Source of the DNA: Asterionellopsis glacialis
Taxonomy: Eukaryota > Bacillariophyta > Plagiogrammaphyceae > Rhaphoneidales > Asterionellopsidaceae
DNA length: 14,471 bases
Direction: 5' to 3'
Assembly: GCA_014885115.2 (NCBI GenBank)
Contig: WKLE02001298.1
Location: 1 to 14,471 of the forward strand
The position numbers and the translations under genes were made by a program. This document shows, in pieces, positions 1-9,497 of the stretch (its first letter is position 1; each line of letters opens with the position of its first letter). The notes under the pieces were generated by a model. It ran no database searches. It was not told the origin of the DNA and was given only the letters and a program-made list of their open reading frames with translations.

Positions 1-37
1 AAATTTTCTCTCTCCCTGTTTTGGAGACATATTTTGA

Positions 38-80
38 GACAAATTTGTCTGATTTTGTGTTAACTTTGTCTGATTTTGTG
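38..80. repeat. Palindrome overlapping a short direct repeat
   Basis: GACAAATTTGTC at 38-49 is a perfect 12-bp palindrome. The 16-mer TTTGTCTGATTTTGTG occurs at 44-59 and again exactly at 65-80, a 21-bp spacing, so the palindrome overlaps the first copy. No function is assigned; this is AT-rich intergenic sequence at the window edge. Confidence 0.7.
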
Positions 81-96
81 GCGAATCCGAGATGAA

Positions 97-263
97 CTTC
101 TGTGTTCTTTGTCTGTCTGTCTGTCTGTCTATGCGATACGCCCGCTTCCAAGCGAGAGAGGGCGTTTGTGCCATTGATGAGTGAGTCAGTCATCGGTCTT
201 CTGTGTTCCCTGTCTGTCTGTCTGTATGACACGCCCGCTTCCAAGCGAGAGAGAGGGCCTGTG
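97..263. repeat. Two imperfect tandem units, TCTG microsatellite plus hairpin
   Basis: Two units about 101 bp apart (starting near 97 and 198) share the order CTTCTGTGTT, then a (TCTG)n run, then an ACGCCCGCTTCCAAGCGAGA block (138 onward and 230 onward) followed by GAGAGGGC. Inside each block CGCTT-CC-AAGCG is a perfect 5-bp stem with a 2-nt loop. The units differ in TCTG and GA copy number, as expected for slippage. They lie about 0.9 kb upstream of the next start codon, and no coding role is visible. Confidence 0.75.
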
Positions 264-1145
264 AAACGATAAGTAACGGTCAAAGAGTTGGTCATCCATT
301 TAGATAGGATAGGTCATGAGGTTGCCACACCGGCCAGCTACACTCGGTATGACCAAGAGTACATACTCCTTGTATTTAAAAATAATTATTCACAGTTTAT
401 TCCCATTTACAAGCCAATGAAAAACGGTAAAAACGAAATCCCGCGCAAAACGTTCTGGTCTGGATGGCTTGTGGGTTCTATAAGTAAAAGAAACGAATAC
501 TGTAAATCGAATGATTGGGTAGATCATACTTAGTTAACATTTTTGAGAGGATATATTATACTTAGGGAAATTTTTCGAATTCCCTCCAACGCCGTGCTTA
601 AACATCCAAATTTTATTTACACATGATAAGATGGTATTATACATTTAGTGTCGATGCAACAGTAGCATTAGAATTTTCTTCTGTTTTGATCGTGTAGGGA
701 CTACTACTCTAAGCGGCAGGCACGAAAACATCTCAACGTCCTCTAATTAATGCAAGGAACGTGTCCTTTACATGCTGATGTACAGTAGAATAACCGGCTG
801 CTATCACGAACGGTCTTGCACTAACTTGGAATATCCCTTGCTTTTACAGCTGTGAAACGCAAAAAACCAAACTTTATGTGGACTTGAGACTCTAGAGATC
901 AGTCTTCTCTCGTACCAGGTAGTCTTTTTGGCCCTTTCCTTTTGAGGCAGCCTCCAGAGAGCGGTTCAGACTAGAGAGGACTGTATAACCAGAACAACCT
1001 CTATATGACTGACAAACAGCACTCGAAAAAACGAAACGAAAAATTATCATCTGGGACTCGATTTTCAAAGCCTATTATTATATTATTATTGATGCTTTCT
1101 GGGAGACAACTAAATCACAATAACAACAACAAACTCTTCTACGTT
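264..1145. other. Intergenic and upstream region of the coiled-coil gene
   Basis: No gene is supported here. An open frame at 288-533 begins at TTG, has no ATG near its start and resembles no family I know. No tRNA-like A and B boxes were found. The last 100 bases before 1185 are A-rich with CAACAACAA runs, typical of a 5' untranslated leader. No TATA box is evident. Confidence 0.5.
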
Positions 1146-1184
1146 TAAGTGTCTTTCAAAAAGGCAAAACACTGCAACTGCACA

Positions 1185-3377
1185 ATGTCGACTGAACAAC
1201 AAGAGCAAGACAATCATGATGAAATTAGTTCACAGCAGCAGGAGCAGCAACAACAGCAACAAACGGAGCATGATTATGAAGTACATTTAGTAAATGAACT
1301 TCTTGAAACAGCTAGACCAGCTTCTTCCTCCTCGCAGACACCGTTATCCGTGTCTTTGTCTGCCCCGTGCTTGTCTTCCTCATTCGATGAAAACAGCAGT
1401 AGTAACAGCAGTGGCAGTAGTCGAGAGGAGGAAGAAGAAACGCGAGTAGATCCGTTACATCTTTTATTGTGCGGTACATCGAATCAACAAGATGAAATAT
1501 CATTTCTTTTTGGGCCACCCAAATGTTATAATCACAATTGCCAGAATTACAATAATGACAGAGACAATAATGAAGATGATGCTTCGAAAAGTAGCTACAA
1601 GAATAATTCCAATCATCAACAGCCGTGTCCATGTTGTACTGCAGCTGCTACTGCTGCTTTACATCAACAGCAGCAGCAGCAAGAGTCATCAGTGCCATTG
1701 TCTCCATCATCTGGTGCGAGTGTATCTCCTCCGGACTCACCTCAACGAAAGAAACGAAGAAGTGGTAATGCCAATAAGAACCCTAAAGCTGCTACAAAAG
1801 CCTCCTTGTGTCATCCACAACAGGATATAGATCAAGTGAAAGACGTGTTGGTACCTATATTAGTGCAACGATTGGCCCAAGAGCAATTGAAGAATGATAA
1901 CTATGAATATCAGCTGCGACAAGTGAAGGAGCAGTACACCTCACAGCAATTTACAATGACTTGTCAAAATCAAACCATTATAAGTTTAGAAGAACAAATA
2001 CAACATTTAAAATTACAATATAAAAAATTACAGGCCCAGTACAATTCCAGTAAATTACAGCATGAAACCTATAGGCAACGTCAGGAATGGCAATATTGGA
2101 ATGTGAGTCATGAAAATCAACAATTACGGTCCACGTTACAATCTCAACGACAACAATTGGAACGACACAAAACAACAATGAAACCACCAACTCGTCAGGA
2201 ACATGACTATTCTTGTTCAAGAGATGGGAGTAGCGGTATTAGGACAAGTTCCACAACTCGTGACCCTATCGAGGAGATTCAACGAATCCTTCAGGATGAG
2301 AATCATGATTTGAATAACCATGACTACACTACTACTGCAAATGGTGGTAGTAGTAACAACACCATGATGCATTATAGTGATCATCATCACCTTGATCTTG
2401 GGAGTATCAGTAGGAGTGGAAGAAAGAGAATCATAGATAGGTTCCCATACACCAACACCACCAACAACAATCGCGAATACAATCCACGTCATACCACTCC
2501 CACTACGAATCCACACGTTCTTGTAAAAGAGGATAACAGGAATGGTGATGGTATTATGCGTGATGGCAGTAACTATAATCGACGAAGACCACAACCTAGA
2601 TCAACCTTGTCCTTTAAAGCTTCGACGTTACGACGAAAAAACTCCACATCCTCTTTCAAGTCAAGTAATACTCGTATCAACAACAATAATATTCATGCGA
2701 CTACTACAACGAATGAATTTACTTCCATACCAAACATTTATGATGATGTATATCCATTTTCCAAACAAACTCATCCACAACAAACAGAAGACAGAGGAAA
2801 AGGATGGAATAACAACCATAGTTTTGGGAATACCACTAGTACTACGAATGATGATTATGACGGTGATGAGGATGATGATACCTATCCATACCGTGACAAG
2901 GAAAATGTCAAGGAGTACAGTAACATGAGCAACACTGTTGATAATTCTTGCGATGTGTTATTCGTGGGTTGGAAACATCACGATGAAGAAGATACTCCTC
3001 CACCTCCTCTTCCTCCACCACCACCATCCTTGTCGTCACCATCATCACAACCATTAATTCAAAAGAAACAAACATACCAGGATAAGGAAGATGATGTTAT
3101 CTTTGTAGGTTGGAAACATGAATTATCACCACCCTTTTCAACATCCTTTGCGGTAACACCACCGCCACCACCACCACCATTGCAAAGGATTACACCCCCA
3201 TCGTCGCCCTCTTCCTCCTCGGTATCGTCATCGTCAGAGGATGAAGACGATTACCGTCATGTGGATGGTAGTCGTCGCAGTAGTAACATGAACAGCCGCG
3301 ATGATTCCTCGCCGTCATCATCATCGAATCACAAAGTTATAACCACAGCTGGATTAAATCGATTTGAATTCTTTTAA
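1185..3377 (+). CDS. Low-complexity nuclear-type coiled-coil protein with two DV[LI]FVGWKH motifs
   Basis: This is a single-exon gene for 730 residues and not a family I recognise. The start is the ATG at 1185: an in-frame TAA sits at 1146-1148, the codon at 1149 is only GTG, and A occupies position -3. The N-terminus is rich in Gln, Glu and Ser. A basic cluster PQRKKRRSG (residues 186-194) looks like a nuclear localisation signal. Residues about 214-330 are a Gln-rich heptad-like stretch, probably a coiled coil for oligomerisation. The remainder is disordered Asn, Ser, Thr and Pro sequence. The motif DV[LI]FVGWKH occurs at 590-598 and 637-645, each beside acidic residues and followed by poly-Pro. 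The V-[IL]-F-V core matches the SUMO-interacting motif pattern. Inferred role: a nuclear scaffold or transcription-associated protein. It is convergent with the kinase gene. Confidence 0.85.
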   Translation: MSTEQQEQDNHDEISSQQQEQQQQQQTEHDYEVHLVNELLETARPASSSSQTPLSVSLSAPCLSSSFDENSSSNSSGSSREEEEETRVDPLHLLLCGTSNQQDEISFLFGPPKCYNHNCQNYNNDRDNNEDDASKSSYKNNSNHQQPCPCCTAAATAALHQQQQQQESSVPLSPSSGASVSPPDSPQRKKRRSGNANKNPKAATKASLCHPQQDIDQVKDVLVPILVQRLAQEQLKNDNYEYQLRQVKEQYTSQQFTMTCQNQTIISLEEQIQHLKLQYKKLQAQYNSSKLQHETYRQRQEWQYWNVSHENQQLRSTLQSQRQQLERHKTTMKPPTRQEHDYSCSRDGSSGIRTSSTTRDPIEEIQRILQDENHDLNNHDYTTTANGGSSNNTMMHYSDHHHLDLGSISRSGRKRIIDRFPYTNTTNNNREYNPRHTTPTTNPHVLVKEDNRNGDGIMRDGSNYNRRRPQPRSTLSFKASTLRRKNSTSSFKSSNTRINNNNIHATTTTNEFTSIPNIYDDVYPFSKQTHPQQTEDRGKGWNNNHSFGNTTSTTNDDYDGDEDDDTYPYRDKENVKEYSNMSNTVDNSCDVLFVGWKHHDEEDTPPPPLPPPPPSLSSPSSQPLIQKKQTYQDKEDDVIFVGWKHELSPPFSTSFAVTPPPPPPPLQRITPPSSPSSSSVSSSSEDEDDYRHVDGSRRSSNMNSRDDSSPSSSSNHKVITTAGLNRFEFF

Positions 3378-4009
3378 AACATGTACACTGCTGCTGTAAG
3401 TCAAACACAATCTACAGTTAGAGGAGGGACACGATAAAATTGCAAGATAGAGAGTTGAAGCACAGGAAACAGAAAAAATTGCACGACCAATAAACAAAAA
3501 GAGTAAACACGAGAGAGAAGGAATAACACTAAATGAGAGAATAAAAAAAGAGCTAAACAAAAGAGAAAGAATGATATTAGAGAAAGTTAGATATAAGATT
3601 TAAGGAACACAACACAAGAGCAAATAACAGTGTGTGTGCGCTATATATAACCGTTAATTTCAATTTATACAACAACAAATGGTAGTTCTAGATGTGTGTA
3701 TGTATGTTTTTACTTTTGTTGTTCTGCCAGTAGGCGTACTATCAAATTGCTCTTTCAGCATCCTTTTTTGTTGGGGTATTCTATTGTAACGAGTTACCAA
3801 TGGAATGGGTAGATAATCTTTTACAACGAATACAATTGAACAAAGAGATAAACGGTATATGGAAGAAAAAGAAAAACGAAAATGAACATAATAACCTTAA
3901 ACTTAAACAACTTTTGTTTTTTGTGGAATCTCTTTTAATAAACTTTCTCAAATTTTGATGTGCTTTCTTTCAACATGACGCTAATTCATATCTCTTGTTT
4001 TCGATCTCT
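3378..4009. other. Convergent 3' intergenic region between coiled-coil and kinase genes
   Basis: The 632 bases lie between the stop codons of two facing genes, so they should hold both 3' untranslated regions and terminators. The first half is very A-rich on the plus strand with GAGA runs. AATAAA-like hexamers occur near 3490 and 3540, plausible poly(A) signals for the upstream gene. CTATATATAACC sits near 3640. No open frame with protein-like composition was seen. Confidence 0.5.
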
Positions 4010-7000
4010 TCATATTGCGTATCCATTGGAATGTTGTTGAAATACATCATAAAGTTTTGTACCAAGATGTTCCATAGATGTTCTGTATTTTATTTATTTC
4101 AATAACAAAAAGTAAATTATTCAAGACAAGCAGAAACGCAGCGGGTCAGTGATGCGATGACTATCTCGAGACGCAAGTAGCACCATCCAAAAGGAAAACA
4201 ACACAACACAAAACAACGCAACATCATGACATATAACTTACGAGATCAAGGCTAGAGCTTTCTTTTCCACAAGCTTGTCCGGTACATGGAGCATTAATCG
4301 CTTCTCAAATCTTTTGAGTGATATTCCATGTCCGTACCGGGCACCTGTAAAGCATGGGTAGTTACTTCTGTACATCATAATTTCAACTAAACCCAAGGCA
4401 ATTTGAGAATTCGAACGAGCTTGTTTCATACCTTCTACGAAGAGACGTTTGAACTCAGCAAAGCATTTCGAATTGACACCCCCCATAACTTCTACATACT
4501 CTTTTGTTAACTTGAAGGGTGCACGTTCCATACTAAATTCATGACCAGGTGCCATACCCATGGCAAATCCAAAATCAATGAAGATTAAATGGCCACGGGT
4601 ATCAATCATAATGTTACCATTGTGACGGTCCTTCAAACCCAAAAGGTATGACACGATTGAATATGCTGCTAAACTTTGCATAAAGTTCGTTTGGGCAGCT
4701 TGGAAGGATTGACTATCGGGTTTGCCATACACGGTTTCAAAATACTCTCGTAGACCTCCCTCAGTGGGATAGCCATCCGATTTTTTCAATCCATCTAATG
4801 ATGTAGCATCTGTTAGGACTTCAATGAGTCCTGTAGTTTGTGATGTACTAAGAATACGATACGTCTTGAGCCAAAGAGGAAGACCTGCGTTGGCAAACAC
4901 TGATTTGTAGTAATGAATCATTTGCATAACAAAGACTTCCTGTCGGAGATCATCATTAGATTTAGCCATGACACTCACAACTTCAGTTTGTACATCAGTT
5001 CGGTCTTCTTGAATACCATCATCACCGTCACTACCCTCTTGCTTATCTTCCTCTAACATCCTCGCTGTTTTTTCGGCGTAGGTTTCTCCATGACAAACAA
5101 AGTGTTTGGCTTTTTCAATAGCTGCAGAACTGATCCCTCCTTCATCCAATGAACCAAAGGTAATAGCTCCCTGGGTAGACATGATACTGCTACTGCGCAC
5201 AGAAACGACGCTTTCACTATCAGAATCATGGCTGTGGGATTCCTCTACAATAGGCACAGGCGTCATGGGCAATGGAGATTCTGGTGTCTTCTTCACAGAA
5301 CCCTTTCGTGGTGTTCTGTTTTGGATCCGCATTGAGCGACGACTCTGAAGTCGATTTACAACTTGAGAAGGGATCTTTCCAATGTTATTCTTAAAGACGA
5401 ACCGTTGCAGCATTTTATTTCCTTTCCCACTAATGTTGCGACTGGACGGTGTTGATGGTGGTGCGATTTCGTCCTCCTTCTCCTCTAACCCTTCCCATAC
5501 ATTACTTCGAGCAGAAGCACTCGCCTGATCCTCATCCAATTCATCATCCTTTTTCTCTCCATAAGCGATTTCTACGTTTAAATCTCCTGCTGAACTATTG
5601 GGTGTAAGTAATTTGTCTTCATTCTCACCCTCAGCAATACTATCCATGTCTCTCAAATCATAATTCAGATGAATGTATTCAGCAACATCTAAATTAACAT
5701 CCTTCAAACCACCACGACTAAAAGCCATCTTCTCTCCACGTTTGGAGATGAAGTTCATGATGACAGGACAACGTTCGTTAGTATTGAATACCTTCGTTCC
5801 CTTTGGTAAAGTTTTTTCAACACGACGCCAAATATCTGTGGAATTACACAGCGGTAAATAACAGCAAGATGGGATAGGAAGATCCCTCATCTTGTTCGGT
5901 GCAAGTTTTTTACGTTCAGCAGGTTCCTTAAATCGTAACTCTTCCGCCAAATTGCACAGATTTCCAACAAAGTCACGTTCATCTTTGAAGAATTCATATC
6001 GCGACATTTGACTTGGAGTCAAATCTTGAAGGATATGAGATCGTTCAAATAAGGCTTGCTGTTTCGATTCTGCTGATAATGTATCTATCCATTGTTTCTT
6101 GGAAGCCGAATTTTCAGCACGCAAAACAAAATGAAATCCACGATTTATCACTTGAAACATAAATTTGTACTTTCCAGAATTTAAATCAGAAATTTGTGCA
6201 CCCTCTAAAGGCATGGCACGTACTAATTTCTGTTCTAATGTGTTGTTGAAACAGTACAACATGCGATCATCAATTGTGAAGTATCGGGTTTTCCATGGCT
6301 TGGGTTTGAAACATGATGTACGGACTTTACGCTTGTAAAGCAAGGTTCCACCAAAGCTAGGGTTATCACCTGGCTGATGAGTCGCATCACTGGCAATGAT
6401 TTGAGCAGCATTGAATCTACGATCGGCACGTTCCAAAATTTCATATTCATTCTTGGATATGCTACCCCGTTCATACAGGCGTTGCAATTCATGGGATCTA
6501 GGCTTCCCATAGACAACGCATCGTTCAACATTAGTCATAAGTTTGAGACAACGTGTGTAGAAGAGAGGGTTGTGAGATGGATTAGGTTCTCCTGAGAATG
6601 TTTCTGGTTGATAATCTTCTAACGCTCCCTGTAAAATCCAATTTAGTTGGAGAGCAATGTGAAGAGATTGTTGGGCAATCACAAGCGCAAATCTCTCTAA
6701 TACGGCATCGTCCCAGTCTGCCTCCAAGTGAATTAGCATATGTGCTAATTGAGGTAAATAAAACTCAATCCCATCAAAGACTTGTTTAGAACCTGCAAAA
6801 TTTAATACAAATCTTGCCATAAAATTGACTACATCTGGATCGTCACGGAATTGCCAGATTAACATCGTTACCTTTTCCATCTGTACACTTCCCTCGCTAT
6901 CTTTACCAAAGACATCGTCCACCAAACTACATCGTGCAATGTATACAAAGGTGGGCAATGATATCGAAATGACACACATTAGACGAAAATCATAGGCATT

Positions 7001-7261
7001 CAAAACAAAAATGACTCATTAGGGTTAATTTCTGAGATTCGAATCTTCGTGAAGATTCAGGGAATGAAAATTTTTGGCCAAGGATAACGCTAGTTAGTAC
7101 CTCTGCCGTGGGTACAAGACTCAAGGGAGGAGAATGACGTTCGATCTAATCCTTTTCCAATAGCACAGCAATGCTCCTTCAACACCCACAATGTCACCTC
7201 TCAATCGACAGCAGATAACTTACCGTGTCTTGAATGCTTCATCCTCTTCTTGTTTTGTCAT
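4010..7261 (-). CDS. PH-domain phosphatidylinositol 4-kinase, type III-beta-like (three exons)
   Basis: It phosphorylates phosphatidylinositol at the 4-position, a Golgi and endosome signalling step in the known family. Inferred exons are 7261-7224, 6926-4242 and 4082-4010, giving 931 residues. Exon 1 reads MTKQEEDEAFKT plus two bases, before a GTAAGT donor. Domains: helical lipid-kinase-unique region about 14-187, PH domain about 204-299 (from GGTLLYKRKV), kinase N-lobe from about 357 with an acidic, Ser- and Pro-rich insert about 417-660, ATP-site Lys668 in AKSNDDLRQE, catalytic DRHNGN 779-784 and metal-binding IDFGF 796-800. Exon 3 supplies the family C-terminus TKLYDVFQQHSNG. The NDDLRQE and PLWLKTY motifs favour the beta over the alpha class. 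Animal and yeast beta enzymes lack a PH domain. Splicing is inferred from phase and homology, with no transcript data. Confidence 0.92.
4083..4241 (-). other. Kinase intron 2 (inferred, 159 nt)
   Basis: On the minus strand the donor is ATCTC|GTAAGT at 4242/4241 and the acceptor is AAAATACAG|AACATC at 4083/4082. Splicing makes TC+A (Ser) and continues TSMEHLGTKLYDVFQ to a TGA at 4012-4010. Without splicing the frame ends at the TAA embedded in the donor (4240-4238), losing the last 23 residues. Phase, consensus and conserved C-terminus all agree. Confidence 0.88.
6927..7223 (-). other. Kinase intron 1 (inferred, 297 nt)
   Basis: On the minus strand the donor is ACACG|GTAAGT at 7224/7223 and the acceptor is GATGTAG|TTTGGTGG at 6927/6926. 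The junction codon CG+T gives Arg, joining FKTR to LVDDVFGKD in frame. The intron carries a 12-bp palindrome AGATTCGAATCT (7035-7046), overlapping a hairpin GAATCTTC-GT-GAAGATTC (7041-7058). An alternative acceptor further upstream cannot be excluded, which would change the first few residues. Confidence 0.65.
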
Positions 7262-8595
7262 GGTGCCGCGCACAACTAAGTACTCTCTGACGGGCAAGGT
7301 CCCGCAATGCGATGCATCTATTTATTTTGGGAGAGTTTGAGAAGACTACCAGAAAAGGGGGAAATGCAGGAAGCCAGCACGCAGCAAGCGGAGGAGTCAA
7401 AATCCCAAAATCGATCTACGTGCGTCTACAGATAATGTGCCTATTACGAGTCTCGTACTAGTCGTACGAAACTTCTACGACACCCAAGCTCCCTCATCGT
7501 CGGCGTTCCGACATCTCCAGGAGCATACAATGACACTCGTTGGTGTAGTTTTGTCTTGTGAACTTCAGAATAATATGTGGATGAACAAGTTGAAAAAACC
7601 TTATGAATTTTTAATTAGTATTGCCCCTATTGGTTTAGATAAAAATGAAATGAAGGTATGTTTAGATAGTTGTATAATGTTATTCAGGTATAAATACAAA
7701 TATATGAAATAAAGGTACTGTAAAACAAGGTAAGGATTATGAGTGTTTAAATTCTCAATTATTTTGAATTCTTGTATTCAATTAGCAGCACCTCCATCAA
7801 ACTATACTTACAGTACAACGTACATTAAAAATAGTAGAGTCCTAATAAAAATATATATTACTGTAATTATCACTTCTCATCATCTTTGCTCATCTGTAAG
7901 CTTGTAAAATATAAAATAATATCCTTAATTAGCAGACCTAAGTTTGAGTAAGTTAACTTGAAGAACTTTGCTGTCTCTTTTTGTAAACCAATTTCTTATA
8001 GGATTAGCAGCAAGAAGTGCCCCCCTGTTTCTACTTGACATAGTGTACAATCTCCTAGCCAATGGGAGTATTGTAGAAAGGAGGCGTGTCTCTATACAAT
8101 TTCTCCACTGATCCATTGGAACCTTTTTTAATTTCTTCACCTTGTGTTTTTTTAACAATTCTCTTTATTTTCTTGCAAATGTTTACTACTACCACCTTGT
8201 TGTTTGGTAGCCTGGCCATTTTGGCCCTCCTACCTAACAACAAGAAGAAGTCCAACATCATAATCTGTATGGTTTTCTATCATTGCTGCTGCTGCTGCTG
8301 CTGCTGCTACTGCTGGGCATCCCTTCTTTTATCTTCTTCTTCTATGAGAGACAATGACTACTGTATTTGCCATTTTGGTCTTGTTGGAGAACACGTGGAG
8401 AGGGGGGGGAAATGTTATGGATTACATGCAATGCTGCATGGCCTACCAAGTAACTTTGTTGTTTTCAACTGCCACAGGGCAGAAAATGTGCTGTCCACAA
8501 AGAGACATTGTTCCTTTTTTTAAAGTAAGAATCTAACTCTAGAGTGCCAATTAACACTTGTTTATTTTTTTTCAGCCTATTTTGAAGTTGGCATC
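7262..8595. other. Intergenic region upstream of the kinase, including an AT-rich island
   Basis: The region contains the kinase promoter, though no clear core element is visible. From about 7561 to 8060 the sequence is strongly AT-rich, about 29% G+C by hand count. An exon-like stretch at about 7570-7655 is bounded by a possible acceptor (CTTCAG) and an AAG|GTATGT donor, reading NNMWMNKLKKPYEFLIS on the plus strand. It has no start codon and no recognised family. On the minus strand two overlapping short frames occur: 8261-8055 (ATG, 68 codons) and 8158-7925. They may be decayed coding sequence or chance. A G-box CACGTG lies at 8392-8397 and a run of eight or more G at about 8402-8409. No gene is supported. 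Confidence 0.45.
8284..8308. repeat. (TGC)8 trinucleotide microsatellite
   Basis: An uninterrupted TGC run spans about 25 bases in non-coding sequence. It creates an artificial run of Cys codons in one plus-strand frame, which explains the open frame there. No function is assigned. Confidence 0.9.
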
Positions 8596-8598
8596 TAA

Positions 8599-9497
8599 GG
8601 CCAACCCTTACTGCATGACAAAACCAAAACCAAAACCATGCATCACATGACAAAAACAAAAAATAATTGGTTATGAGTACAATTTCAGTTTTGTTTTACA
8701 AAACTGAAAGCCAACTATTACAAAAGTGACTCCTCGGTTTTGTACTTGGACAAGGTTGTGACAAAACTGACCATACTGCCACTGTGACACTCTTGCATAA
8801 AATCCATATCCCTATCATGACTAAACACATACATGACATGATGACAAGAACGAAATGGCCAAAAACTACAATCAAAATCATGACCAGTCATGACAAGAAG
8901 ATGACAATATAAAGCTTTCATTTTAGTAGTAGCTGATGATGTTGGTGGATTTTCTGTATTTGGTGTTGGTGTTTTACATGGACAAAGATGCAGAACCCAA
9001 AAGACAACATGATATCACAAATTTTTGTCAAGGAGTCACTCACAACAATTGTAAAAACACAGGACAATAAACCAACTCTTCCCTTTTACGGTCTTTTGTT
9101 TGCCATTCATTTGTATAATGCTTGAAAGATTGTTGTTTCTCATTTTTTTCCCCACAAAATATAAAATGATTGCGTCAATTGTCATGGTGGGTCGACCAAA
9201 AAATCAAATTTAAATTGCTAACAGTACCGTACACACAGATAGCGGTCTTACCTAGGTACATGAGGACTCGCAATATATAATAATATGCATCTGTACGGAA
9301 CATGAAAGACCAAGACAGACAGATTTTAAGTGAAGGAATTTGATTGGTTCAAGATGTTTTCCAACCCTGGCATTTTTGTTTTTGTCACGTGATAAGGCCA
9401 AAATTTGGTGCTCCATGACAAAACTGAAATGGGTCTCTCCGTAGTCGGAAACACGTTCAGTTTTGTTTTTGTTTTTGTCGCGTGGTACGGGTTGGCC
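8599..9497. mobile_element. Non-autonomous DNA transposon, PIF/Harbinger- or Tourist-like MITE
   Basis: The ends are inverted copies: the left end read forward from 8599 and the right end read in reverse complement from 9497 both begin GGCCAACCC and match at about 31 of 38 positions without gaps. The element is flanked by TAA on both sides (8596-8598 and 9498-9500), a 3-bp target duplication. GGCC termini plus a TWA duplication are typical of the PIF/Harbinger superfamily, in which Tourist elements are the small non-autonomous forms. A second inverted pair lies inside (8642-8664 and 9372-9393, one mismatch and one extra A). CATGACA occurs at least five times and CAAAACTG, in either orientation, five times. 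The 899 bases hold no transposase-like frame, so mobility would need an enzyme from elsewhere. The superfamily call is inferred. Confidence 0.75.
8683..8709. repeat. Perfect 12-bp hairpin inside the transposon
   Basis: TTTCAGTTTTGT at 8683-8694 is the exact reverse complement of ACAAAACTGAAA at 8698-8709, separated by a TTT loop. The arm motif recurs later in the element at 9419-9429 and, inverted, at 9456-9466. This could be a subterminal transposase-binding repeat or a fold-back formed during element growth. Confidence 0.85.

Noticed and set aside
288..533. 81-codon open frame near the left end
   Set aside because: It opens at TTG with no nearby ATG, resembles no known family and overlaps no splice pattern. 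Chance or an edge exon is equally possible.
2217..2594. Minus-strand and alternative-frame ORFs across the coiled-coil gene
   Set aside because: They are shadows of repetitive CAA, CAT and GAT codons in the real plus-strand frame.
7036..7046. GATTCGAATC as a tRNA B box
   Set aside because: The flanks do not form a 5-bp T-stem on either strand and no A box or acceptor stem is present.
7925..8261. Two overlapping minus-strand frames of 68 and 77 codons
   Set aside because: They lie in different frames with no bridging splice signals. The protein sequence is not recognised, so at most decayed coding sequence.
8086..8523. 145-codon plus-strand frame with a Cys run
   Set aside because: It starts at GTG, and the eight Cys codons come from the TGC microsatellite. 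Composition is otherwise random.
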